Assembly: GCA_029379385.1 (NCBI GenBank)
Contig: CM055607.1
Span: 17,360,001 to 17,424,000, forward strand
Length of the DNA stretch: 64,000 bases
Origin: Quillaja saponaria
Taxonomy: Eukaryota > Streptophyta > Magnoliopsida > Fabales > Quillajaceae
Reading direction: 5' to 3'
Shown here: positions 1 to 10,248 of the stretch, one piece after another
How the letters are laid out: each line of letters begins with the position of its first letter
Numbering within the stretch: position 1 is the first letter of the stretch
Program-made: the position numbers and the translations under genes
The notes under the pieces: generated by a model
The model's input: only the letters and a program-made list of their open reading frames with translations
What the model was told of the DNA's origin: nothing
Database searches by the model: none

Positions 1-2
1 GG

Positions 3-422
3 AATGTTCTTGCTGTACCTCCACCCAGATGCCCAGAGAACTTTTTTGCCAAAAATTGGTGGAAAGGAAAATTTATGACGGAGCATAAGGGAGAAATATT
101 AGTTATATATACATGTTCTAGTGAAAACCCCATGATTTTTAGGCTAGATCAGAAATCTATGGTATGGAGAGAGGTCAGAACACTTAATGGTGTGACCCTT
201 TTTGTTAGTTTCTTGTCATCTCATTCTAGAACTGACCTCCCTGGAATAATGAGAAATAGTGTCTACTTCTCTAAGGTGCGTTTCTATGGAAAGCGTTGCA
301 TATCATTCTCTCTTGATAATTGTAGATACTACCCTCGTAAGCAGTGTCATGACTGGGGAGAACAAGATGCATTTGAGAACATCTGGATTGAACCACCTGA
401 AGACTTCTCATCCTTCATTTGA
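3..422 (+). CDS. F-box/DUF295 family protein (At1g57790-like), C-terminal part
   Basis: The frame is open from the left edge and ends at TGA 420-422, giving 139 residues of a C-terminus whose start lies outside the window. It opens with a proline-rich stretch and the residues KNWWKGKF. The DUF295-type beta-rich tail follows: GEILVIYT, FRLDQKSMVWREV, a strand leading to LFVSF, then a conserved segment running into SFSLDNCRYYP and WIEPP near the stop. This order is typical of plant F-box/kelch-like proteins of the At1g57790 group, which are expected to be substrate receptors of SCF ubiquitin ligases. No intron interrupts the visible part. Family membership is from recalled motifs, and the substrate is unknown. 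Confidence 0.75.
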   Translation, partial: NVLAVPPPRCPENFFAKNWWKGKFMTEHKGEILVIYTCSSENPMIFRLDQKSMVWREVRTLNGVTLFVSFLSSHSRTDLPGIMRNSVYFSKVRFYGKRCISFSLDNCRYYPRKQCHDWGEQDAFENIWIEPPEDFSSFI

Positions 423-2735
423 AGAATGTTACTTAAACAAGTATGTGTTAGTGAAGCATTATGGAGCTCTTACTCTCATATGTCTATACTTATTTGAGTT
501 ATATATTGTAATTATATTGGATAAAATGAGTTAGGATAGAAACTTCTATGGAATTGCTAAATTATATTTTATTTATTTACACTTTTAATTCTGTCATCAC
601 TTTAATCTTCATTTATTTGATTATAATTGCTTGTATAGTATCACTAATTGAGATCCTGCATGCAACTAGCAACTGTTAAAATGTTCAATTGCTGCCGATT
701 AGTCTCACTTCTTCAGTTCATTATATAATCTTGTAATTACTCACTATTGCAGACATGTAGTTTATTGCCTTTCGAAGGCTGAATTGCAGGCCCCCACCTA
801 CACTTTTAATTAAAATTTTCAGTTGCTACCAATTAGTCTCACTTCTTCAGTTTATCATGTAATCTTGTAATTACTGACTATTGCAGACATGTACTTCCGG
901 CATCATGTCTTTGAAAGTTCAATTGCCAACCCCCACCCCCACTTTTGATTATTTAAATTTTATTGATGTTGATGCAAGCATCATAAATCATTAGCTGAGA
1001 TCAATGTCTTTCGAAGGTTGAAAGTGTGGATGGCATATTTCAATCTTGGTACAACCTTTCTTACTTTATCATGTCTGTACTTTGGTTGTTTTAACACTGA
1101 ATGTACTTTCTGTGGTTTTCCGGTATTTGCTGTCAGTAGATATATCTTGCCCAACCATGAAAAGCAATTTGATTGGAGCATTTCCATTCTGCAGCATGGG
1201 AATACATTCATGTGATTTATATTCTAGAGCTTGATAAAAGCTTCCTAGACAGCTCTATTGTTGCCCTCTTTCATGTCACAGTTCATTGTTGAAGCTTTTG
1301 GGAATCATGAACAATAAGCACCAATGCAGGGTACAGAGGAGCCTTATTTAAACTGAGAAGGATTGAATGAGGGGCATTAACTTTGCGCCTGTGGGGGCTA
1401 ATTTATCCTTATTGCTTCATTTCTTTTCAGATCTTGAAACTTGGAAGATTATTTTAACAGTTATGCTATAGTTCTTATACAAGGATTGTTCAGTATATCT
1501 TAGAATGATCTGTTGTATTTAATTACTATAGTTATTTTGTTTTAATTTAGTTTCTCTTTAACTTTCTGTTAGTTTGTTTAGCAGTTTAATAGTTCTATTT
1601 TTGCTTCTTTCAGTAGGCCTTTTTCTTTCGGCCATAACTTCTGCAAAGCTGAAGCATGTTGTTATTTGACCGTGACAGAATCTCGCTTTTTTTTTTGTTT
1701 CTTTTAGGCCACGAGTTTCTTTCCCTTTCTGGTGGTAGACCATGTTCAGATGGACTGTCTACGGATTCACTGTTAAGAAATATAAGTTTTCTGAAAAACT
1801 CTTACGTGGAAAAGTATAAAAGAATGGAATTTAATCTGTTTATGTGATATTTTAGTTTGACTGCTTTTATTTTATTTGATCCAGTAGAGGGAACTCTGGA
1901 AATCGAACTTGGGAGTGATGGTAAGGAAGAGCTTTCGGCTTTAACAGTGATAATTTGATTATTTTGTTCCCACTATTCTTAGTATTATCTCTTTCTTTTT
2001 TCTCGGTACATAGTAAATTAGTAAAGATTCACGTGACATTTCATTTTTATTATCTTTTATACAAGAAAAGTAAATGTAAAGAAAATTGAATTTTCAATTA
2101 ATGCTTAAAAATGTGCACAAATATGAATTTATGATAGTATTTAGGAATAAAAATTAAGTTAATACTTCTGATAAATTTTAGATAATCTTAAATATTGAAA
2201 GAGAATGGTAATGAAGCTTTGAACTATAGGATACAGATAGGTACTTCATTGAAGGATTAACAACTAATAAGTGACGTATCTTAGATATATTAACATAGTA
2301 CTTTCATCAAGTGTTTAATTTGGAGTGCGTGAAAATATAATTGACTGCTACTGGGAGTCTGACAATTATGCGATCACTCATTCATTATCGGCACACCAAT
2401 ATTGGTTATCTGCTTTCTTTTCATGGACTCTACTTTGAAATTTTCATATTCCAGAGATTATAAAACGATTGAATTCACATATCAATTGGGTCTTACCAAG
2501 GGAGGAAACGAACAAGACTAGCAAAGAAGCAATGATGTTCAATAAATATACAGGATCTGCATCAGTATCAGTCAAACTAAACAAGAACTACACCTAGGAA
2601 GTTTCTTTTCCTTTGGCAAGACCATCCTTAATTATACGAGCCATAAAGTTCAAGGTCTCAACGCATGCAAGTAGCCCCACCATCAATCAGAAAAATTCTC
2701 GCCTCTTCTGCATGAGAACTGGCAAGCCAGTTACA
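423..2735. other. Intergenic / 3' flanking DNA between two convergent genes
   Basis: This stretch holds the 3' flanks of the F-box gene (+) and of the LIF2-like gene (-). Apart from the 134-bp duplication I see only AT-rich sequence. One exon-like patch near 1883-1920 sits after a GATCCAG acceptor-like site and before GGTAAGG, and could be a 3'UTR exon. Short open frames here show no protein-like composition. Confidence 0.5.
675..943 (+). repeat. Tandem duplication of about 134 bp downstream of the F-box gene
   Basis: Two adjacent copies (about 675-808 and 809-943) share the block ATTAGTCTCACTTCTTCAG, then AATCTTGTAATTACT and CTATTGCAGACATGTA, at an offset of 134 bp. A third partial match (TGTCTTTCGAAGGTTGAAA) lies near 1003. 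Each copy has a pyrimidine stretch before TTGCAG, which could act as an acceptor in a 3'UTR intron. Confidence 0.6.
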
Positions 2736-5700
2736 TTAGTATGGGCGGTACCTAGAACGCCCCCGGTTACCATCATTGCTGCGGCTCCCACCACTTGAGC
2801 TACTACCTCCACTCCTGCCACTCCGAGACTGGGGAGGAGGGGTATGTTGTTGCATTCCAGGCTGTTGCCTGCCAATACAACCAAATTTAACTATGATGTA
2901 GAGTACAGCATACAGACAGCGTGCAAGGCTGATAGAAATAACCTTGTTTTTAACAGAGACATTTGCTCATTTAAATTAGCAAAATAGATGAGACTTACAG
3001 TACATATCCAATCCTTCCATCTGGTAAAAGCATTGGCATCATTGACATACCAGCATGATTTTGTCCCCCACCATAGATCATTGGCTGCAAATGTTAGGAA
3101 TCCATGAGTATAAAGGGATATATACACACATGGAAATAGCTAGCAATGACTATAGACTATAGCAAAAAAAAACCATCCATCACTTATTTAAATCAAGTTA
3201 TATGGATAATGTTACAAATCATAATAATGGCATCTGTTCATTTATTTTCAACTCAAAATCAAGTATTTCATTTTATATTTAGAATTTACAGTATATTCTA
3301 TGGGGCTACCACTTTATTGGTAGTACAGAGACAGAATACTTCAGTTGGACGATTCACTACATAATTAGGTGGGGCAACCGGCAAGGGTGTGGTAGATTCT
3401 AAATCATTGAACTTAAGATGAAATTAAGGTATAGACCATTTAATGGCTATCACAATACATGAAATAGCGTAACTAGAAAGGACATTGCATGTTACTTAAA
3501 TAAAGAAATAACTAAGTAGAAGTCTGGAACCCCAACTAAGTCAAAGTGAAAAGATTACCAACTTGATCTTCTTTTTCTATGCATAGCAAGTGCTAAAAAT
3601 GAAAATTATCACTTCCAGGACTGCTTCACATTCTCCTAACTCAGTCTAGAAAACAGACACACTACCCAAAAAAAAAAAAAAAACAGTATTCTTTTTTTCA
3701 TTTTGGGGGAAGGGTGTGAAAAGCACTTACTTGTGCAATGCCTGCAGTGCTATATCCTGCGCCTATAGTACCATAAGCACTCCCAACCATACCATAACCA
3801 AGACGAGGTGGGTAGGTTGGAAGTAAGACAGACTTCTGTGAATTTGCTGCTCCAGGAGACTTCTGATCCATTTGTGGCTTTGCAAGAGAGCACTCCAGAA
3901 CTTGACCTATAAATGACATGAGATGTAATTGAAGACTTCTTGTAGACACCAATTCATGATTGAAGAATATTAGGATTTAGGAATGTAAGAAAAAAGGTAT
4001 GGATAAGGGAAAGAAAAGTACCATCAATTTCATATTTCTCAGTATTCTGAAGCGCCTTCATGGCACTTGACCGTTCAGCAAAGTGAACAAAACCATATCT
4101 ACTTTTCTCCTGTCCTGCTTTTGCAGGAGGGAGAACCACTTTCATGATCTTTCCATGATGAGCAAACAGCTCCCTAAGACGGTCCTGGGTGATATCTTTT
4201 GGTAGATTCTTGACATATAGTGCCTTAACCTGTATCCCACGAATATAACATCACTCAAACAACCTTGTAAAGGGAGAATAAACATGGACAACTTAAGAGG
4301 CATATGCTGAACACATGACCATTGATATATTAAGGAGATCACATGAGGGAATTCTGATACAATAAAAGGCAGCTATAACCACCTATGAAACAAGGATGCA
4401 GCCAGGTACATATTTACACCTTCATTTAACAGGAAAGATTGGAATATGACAGATACAGGTTCAAAATGGTGCTAAACATAAGAGGAAAACATCCAGTATG
4501 GCAATGAAGATGATGAACATAAGAGCATGTCGAATGAATGAGATAAATTGGCAACATATCAATTCATTCTGGAATTAACAAAAATGAGAGAATAGAATAG
4601 AGGACCTGAGAAGCGGCAGATGATTCGGAATTCCTGGGATCAGCCCAGCTCACAGTTGGAGCATTATCATCAAGTTTGAATTTTGGGGTAGACATCTTTT
4701 GCCTAGCATATTCTGCACAAGCATGATTATAGTACTCGATAAAAGCAAATCCACGATTCCGGCTGGAATTCTGTGGGTCCTGTAATGGTAAACAGTGCAG
4801 TAAACCAAGAAATGAACAATTATTGTTAGATACTTTAAATTGCTGATTTAATATAAAAAAAGAGGTAACTTGAAATGGACGCAATAATAATGACAACAAA
4901 GAACCACATAAGTATAAACAAACGCTTGCAAACCTTTAACAGTTCAACAGAATTGACTCCAGGCCCAATATTTGTGACAACTTTCTTCATATCTTCCTCT
5001 CTCCAGGTTCTAGGAACATTACCAATGAACAATCGATGCTTAGCTTGAGAAGTTGAACATTTTATTTTCTTTCCCTGAAAGGGGCAAGAGGTGAATTTTC
5101 AAAACATCAGTCCAAAGAAAAGTGGAGCTCTGACACTCCTGCAGTTTCCCAAAATGAATGAGTAAAATTTGGAAAGATTTACTCAGAAAGGTATATAACA
5201 AATTTCGAACAGAATGGTGAATGCACAATCATACCCATATGAACAGAGCAAAACCATGAGTTGGTAGATATCTTATGGGTTAGATCAACAGCAGAAGAAA
5301 GATAACAAGCCAAACAATGTGTGCTCAAATTACCTTTAATTCAGAATTGTTCAGCTCATCAATTGCCTTAGATGCCAGCTCCTTAGTTTTGAAAGTCACA
5401 AATGCATAACCTTTTGCCTCTCCAGATTCTTTTCCTTTCATAATCCTAACCTGTACATTATCTAATCAGCCTAAACACAACAAGCAAACATGGGAAGGGC
5501 ACCTTGTATGAAGAATGTGTCTTACCTCTGTGACTTCCCCAACAGATTGACAAAATTCCTTCAAATCCTTTTCAGAAGCATCTTGAGGAATGCCACCAAG
5601 GTAAACCTCTGACCCATGAGGCGGAAGTGCAAGAAGCTCCGCATGCTTCGTTTTCTCATCATTCGTTGTCTCAGCAACTTTCATTTCCTCATCACCATCT

Positions 5701-6002
5701 GGGGCCTTTTCTGCATAAACTCCATCAGTAGCCCCCTTAGTCTCTTCCGATTCCTCCACCTCCTCTTCCTCCTCCTCCTCCTCCACCTCCTCTTCCTCTT
5801 CCTCCTCATCCTCTACCTCTTCCACTTCCTCTTCTTCCTCTACTTCTTCATACTCAACTTCTTCCTCCATTGTCTCCTCTTGGTCATTGTCCCCATCAAG
5901 GTCTACCTGCTCTTCAGATTCTGAAGGCTTTTCAGTCTCACTGTGCTTCTCTGCTGCATCAGGTCCATGGGCTAATGCATCACTTTCCCTTGTCCTCGGC
6001 AT
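2736..6002 (-). CDS. LIF2: LIF2/hnRNP Q-like RNA-binding protein with three RRMs
   Basis: Eight exons join in phase: 6002-5526, 5450-5334, 5074-4934, 4779-4606, 4229-4022, 3906-3731, 3084-2999 and 2868-2736 (TAA). They total 1512 nt and encode 503 residues. Residues about 25-100 are a strongly acidic Glu-rich tract. RRM1 spans about 131-209 (RNP2 VYLGGI, RNP1 KGYAFVTF), RRM2 about 211-293 (LFIGNV, RGFAFIEY) and RRM3 about 306-378 (LYVKNL, SRYGFVHF). A Gly/Tyr/Met-rich linker leads to an RS/RG-rich tail ending RYRPY. This is the layout of plant hnRNP Q-like proteins such as Arabidopsis LIF2 (At4g00830), a nuclear RNA-binding partner of the Polycomb protein LHP1. All borders are GT-AG and no disabling change is seen. 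LIF2 has close paralogues, so the symbol marks the subfamily. Confidence 0.93.
5750..5870 (-). repeat. GAG/GAA microsatellite coding the Glu tract of the LIF2-like protein
   Basis: On + the region is a run of CTC and TTC triplets. On - it codes runs of Glu with scattered Val and Ser in exon 1. It is in frame throughout, so length changes in multiples of three would be tolerated. Confidence 0.85.
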
Positions 6003-7089
6003 CTTATATATCTAAAACAGCAAGCTTGCAAGGCAACTGTGAAAGAAGCACAGATGCCAGAAGCATTCACAGAGGAGAGAATGCAAATATTGAAAGGTGG
6101 AAAAATTATGAGAGGCCAGATGGAATTGCAGAGCAAGAATTTTGATTGAATTTGTGCCATGAGTATGGCACCAAGGAGTCGCAATGTGACTGATTTCTAT
6201 ATCCAGGGATTATAACATAGTAAAAATAGCAACAGAGACAGGCAAGAGAGAATTCTGAATGAAAATCAAGAGGATGACGATGCTCAGCAGGTTAAAAAAA
6301 TGAAGAAGTGGATTTCTCGAAATTTAGATGCCGAAAGTATCCCATAAAATAGTGGCAGTTTAATTGCTTAACTATTTATCTGGGACAATGCACATAGAGA
6401 AAGAGAACAAGAAAGGAGCAAAAAATATGGATAAGAAATTGATCTACATGAGGTAAAATCTATAGTAATGATTATTTAATGCGTTAAGTCAATTCAAGGA
6501 AATAGAAAGATATAAGTCAGACGTTGGTTTTGTAAACATTTACAAGCAAACAAACTATGGAATTAACATGTGAATCGCGTGAAATGTGATCCTTAGTTCC
6601 CACTATAACTAGGAATGCAAACTTGGTATTTTCATGGGAATCTAATATTTTTAATAACTATCTATGTACCACTTAACCTCATTCAAGATGTGTATCATAG
6701 TGCACAATTTATAACAGATGATTAACCAATGTTCTTGAAGATTTTATAATCAGTTCATGTCAGATAAACAAAGTAAAATGAATTTACATTTATGTTACAT
6801 GTTTCCAGTAATTTATCTTATCAACGGTTCATTCATACAAACTAATACAACCAGCTCCACTTATAAGGAAAATCCTGGAATGAATCCGACTATAAGGCCA
6901 GACCCATTGACCATTTACAACGAAAACAGCTAGAACCCATTAGAAACCAATACAAGCCTACACAGGCCCATTGAACATCGCGAGAGAAAAAAAAACTAGC
7001 ATTTCTACTGAAAATCTCATATAGTTGAAATTTTGGCCGACCCAGAGAGAGAAAATACAAAGAAAATAAATGGGAGATCGAAGTTTACC
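6003..7089 (-). promoter_or_regulatory. Probable 5'UTR intron of the LIF2-like gene
   Basis: Just upstream of the ATG on the minus strand, GCTGTTTTAG is followed by a nine-base leader (6011-6003), which fits a 3' splice site. A matching donor, GTGAAG|GTAAAC, lies at 7089/7088. An intron at 7088-6012 (1077 nt) between a short non-coding first exon and the coding exon is therefore likely. Nothing else recognisable lies inside it. The transcription start would be upstream of 7089 and is not defined. Confidence 0.5.
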
Positions 7090-7127
7090 TTCACAAGAGA
7101 AGAGACGAAAGCTTAGGACACTAGATT

Positions 7128-7236
7128 GTGGCAGAAGAATCAAAGCGGCGGATCGTCGATTTGCTGGAAAGATACGAACCCAACCTTAACCTCGATAGCT
7201 TTTACAAGATGGAGAAGACGATCGGAACGAATCGTA
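7128..7236 (+). CDS. Possible first exon or gene fragment, unidentified
   Basis: An ATG at 7128 opens about 36 codons with a protein-like, amphipathic composition: MAEESKRRIVDLLERY, then NLNLDSFYKMEKTIG. After about codon 36 the frame becomes Phe/Leu/Cys-rich and looks non-coding, with a GT near 7233 as a possible donor. I do not recognise the family. No continuation exon is visible downstream in the MITE-rich DNA, so this may be a broken gene fragment or chance coding potential in the antisense of the LIF2 leader region. Confidence 0.3.
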
Positions 7237-7705
7237 TCATCCTCTTTTGTTTGTGTGTTGCTTTGTATTTATTTTCTGTTTGTCTTGCTTTGGGTTTAGG
7301 TTTTTGCTCGGCCCAACTGAGTACCCCAATTGCATTGGGCCCATTCCTAATTGTAAGGAATGCCAAGCTAGGGCTGGCAGGGATGGATCTAACTTAGGCT
7401 CAATGGAGATAGGGTTTTTAGTTTTTAAAATTGTCCGTAAGTACAAGATATTAATTGATAAAATAGCAAAACATCCCTCTTGGGATTTTAAAATTACCTA
7501 AAAGTATAAAGTAGCAATAAAAACACTGAATTCTCTTAATAAAATAAATATAAGCAATAATAATAATAATAAATTATATAATATAATTTTTTTTTTAAAA
7601 ATTAATTAAAAAATTGAGAAATATATAAATTATGTCATATTTTATTACTTTATCTATTAAGGGATATTTTTTAGTCAACCCTAACTAATTTAAGTTTTAA
7701 AGACT

Positions 7706-7741
7706 AGTTGAGTTGAGTTGAGTTGAGTTGAGTTGAGTTGA
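7706..7741 (+). repeat. (AGTTG)n pentanucleotide microsatellite
   Basis: About seven perfect tandem copies of the 5-bp unit AGTTG lie between two AT-rich flanks. Confidence 0.9.
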
Positions 7742-7962
7742 AATCTATTAAGAGATATTTTTATCATCTTAGCTTAATTTTTATATTATTTAATGTCTAA
7801 AAATTACATAGAAAATAAATAATTAGATTAGAATGATTAATCCTCACCGACGCTACCAATCAATAAAATGAAATGATCATTCTATTTTACTGCATTTCAT
7901 TCTCATTCCCTTTCCTAATCCAATTCTGCAAAAATTATTCTTACGTACTAAGTTAGCCCTTA

Positions 7963-8467
7963 GAGTCTATTTGGATGGAGGGGAATGGACCGAGAGGAAA
8001 GAAGAGGAGATGGTAATATACATTTTTCCTTGTTTTGAAGTTTTTTTTAAATAGAGAGAGAGAAAATGAACGGGTACATGTATCTCTCCAAATCCCTCCA
8101 AACCTCAAAATTTTAATTTCCTCCAATTAGGAAGATTTGGAAAGAGAGGATAAGTACTTTATAAATTTTTACTGTAGTGCCAAATATATCCCTATCATTT
8201 TTATTAAATATTTAATAATATTCAATTAAAATATTTTAAGACCAAAATCATAAAATATGAGTATTTTATCCTCTACTCTCCTTTCTCCTCAACTCCCAAA
8301 TAATAATTGTACCATTTTCTCTCCTATCGTTTCATTTTTTTTAACTTCAAAATAAGAGAAATAATAAGTGTCAATTTTTTTTTACTCTACTCTCTTTTCC
8401 TCTCCTCTCCTCTTCTCTCCCTCCATTTATTCTCCTCTTCTTCTCCGTCAAACTCCCAAATAGACCC
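7963..8467. mobile_element. Tourist-like MITE (PIF/Harbinger type)
   Basis: The left end GAGTCTATTTGG and the reverse complement of the right end, GGGTCTATTTGG, form terminal inverted repeats that differ at one base. The element is flanked on both sides by TTA (7960-7962 and 8468-8470), the 3-bp target duplication typical of PIF/Harbinger elements. Purine-rich sequence inside the left end and pyrimidine-rich sequence inside the right end extend the fold. The 505-bp element has no coding capacity, so it is non-autonomous. Confidence 0.75.
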
Positions 8468-8470
8468 TTA

Positions 8471-9874
8471 AGCTTCTTTTAGATAAGGTATTTAAAATTT
8501 AAGAATTTGATAAATACTTATTTCAGATCCATCAATTTGAAATCTATTGATTTAAATTTTCTTTGTTTGGATACAATAACTAGAAAGTATCATTTTAAAT
8601 CAATCATTAAAAATCTTATGTTTAGTAGCAAAAGATGAATAAGGATTTAAATTTGTGATTTTTAATACTAAATTTAATTTACTCAAACTAAAAAAGAAAA
8701 ATATAAAAATAAAATACTAGGAAAATAAATTTTTGATAAATAGTTAATATATATATACTAGTATGAACTTGGTATCTGTGGAAAGCATAAATTAATTTGT
8801 ATTTTAAATTTATATGAAAAAGAATTGTGAGAATATAATATATGAATCTACCATATATTCTATTTTTATTAGATTACTATAAGCAATGGCACTTCAAATA
8901 ATTTTTTTGGTTTGAGTTTCAACTGTGAACCTGTAAGATAAATTATAAAATAAAATTTGGTGAGAGTTATTATATAGTTTCTTCTTTTTCCTTTCAATTT
9001 TTTTAATTTTAATTTTAATTCAAATTTTATAAGAAAAAAATTATTGGTGAAATTTATTTTCACTTACCACACTTTAGCATCCAACTAAATGTATTAAAAA
9101 AAATGATAGTTTTATTTAATTTTAAATAAAATTTTGTTTTGATAATGCAAGTATCTTCCAGTTAGCATTTTAAGGCATGAGGTGTGGGTTGTGAATTATT
9201 TTCAATGTACTTACGATAATTGGTCTTAAGGTTTTACAAAAAATAATACAATCACAACTCCCACAATTAATGTGCAAGACTGTTTTTTTACACAATCATT
9301 CTTGGATATGAAAGGGAAAATGAAATCTCCCGTTATAGTCTGCTTTTCAGTTTTTTTTTTTTTTTTTTTTCCCTTTAAAATCTACAATCATAACAAAATT
9401 GCATTTTATTTGTTTTATCATTTATATCTGGTGACAACTCCAACAAAATTTTAAATTATGAACCAATTGGTTGAAAGGTTCAAATGGCAGGGCGGCTAGC
9501 AATAATGTAAAATACATGTTTATATATATTTACAGAAATATCAATGGAAAATGTATGTAATGCCCTAACATAGTTTATTTCTAAATAAAATACACTTTCT
9601 TCCTTGTAATTCATAAATAATCTGCTCGTTATTTCAGTAACAATTTGAAACATAGATCCTTAACTTCAAAATCTCAAATTTGACTCATTTGGGGTGTCCT
9701 GTGTATATATTTATTGATGAAAACTAAAAATATTAAACTTCGATTCTATTAATTGATAGTCTTTAATCTTTGTTTTAGTTCAACATACAACATTATATAT
9801 TTGTTAAGTACTGATACACTATAGAAACAACATATAAATTATGAATATTAACTTGCGCATGAATAAGTTAAATA
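8471..9874. other. AT-rich intergenic DNA, no gene seen
   Basis: The stretch between the MITE and element A is AT-rich, with a poly-T run at 9352-9371. The short frames contain only Lys, Leu, Phe and Asn-rich translations typical of non-coding AT DNA. Confidence 0.5.
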
Positions 9875-9879
9875 ATTAT

Positions 9880-10248
9880 TGTTAAAATCAAATTTAACCA
9901 GTTAAGGTGTCTTCCACGTGGCTGACTTGCAAAGGGCCTATCCTTTAGACTTACGAAAAATCTGATGTCAAAATCAATGTTTGATCAAAGTATAAAAGTT
10001 GAAAAGCTGTAAAAAAGTAAAGCTTGAGAGGACAATATATTTCATTTTGAGGTTTTTGGCCTCTTTATATATAAGTTATGTCAAAATATTAATTATAATA
10101 ATAATGGAAAATAATAGCCTCCATTATAATAATGGATGATAATGGCATTCGTTATAATACTAATAGTAACAATTATAATTCAGATTAGTTCGTTATACCT
10201 ATGCCACATGTAATAATGTCACTGAATTAGTACAATAATGTATTATCA
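9880..10248 (-). repeat. 3' LTR of element A
   Basis: This LTR matches 13047-13453 and the two LTRs of element B along its length: the AAGGTGTCTTCCACGTGG block, TTTGAGG, the CTCTTTATATATA block and the TAATAATGG-type triplet stretch. It is bounded by TG/CA ends and by ATTAT outside. Confidence 0.85.

Noticed and set aside
1018..1234. Overlapping + and - frames of 60-76 codons
   Set aside because: They shadow each other, have no domain, and lie in the repeat-bearing 3' flank of the F-box gene.
5616..6145. Plus-strand frames over the first LIF2 exon
   Set aside because: Antisense shadows of the Glu-coding repeat (Leu/Phe/Ser-rich), with the minus frame clearly supported by splicing and RRM motifs.
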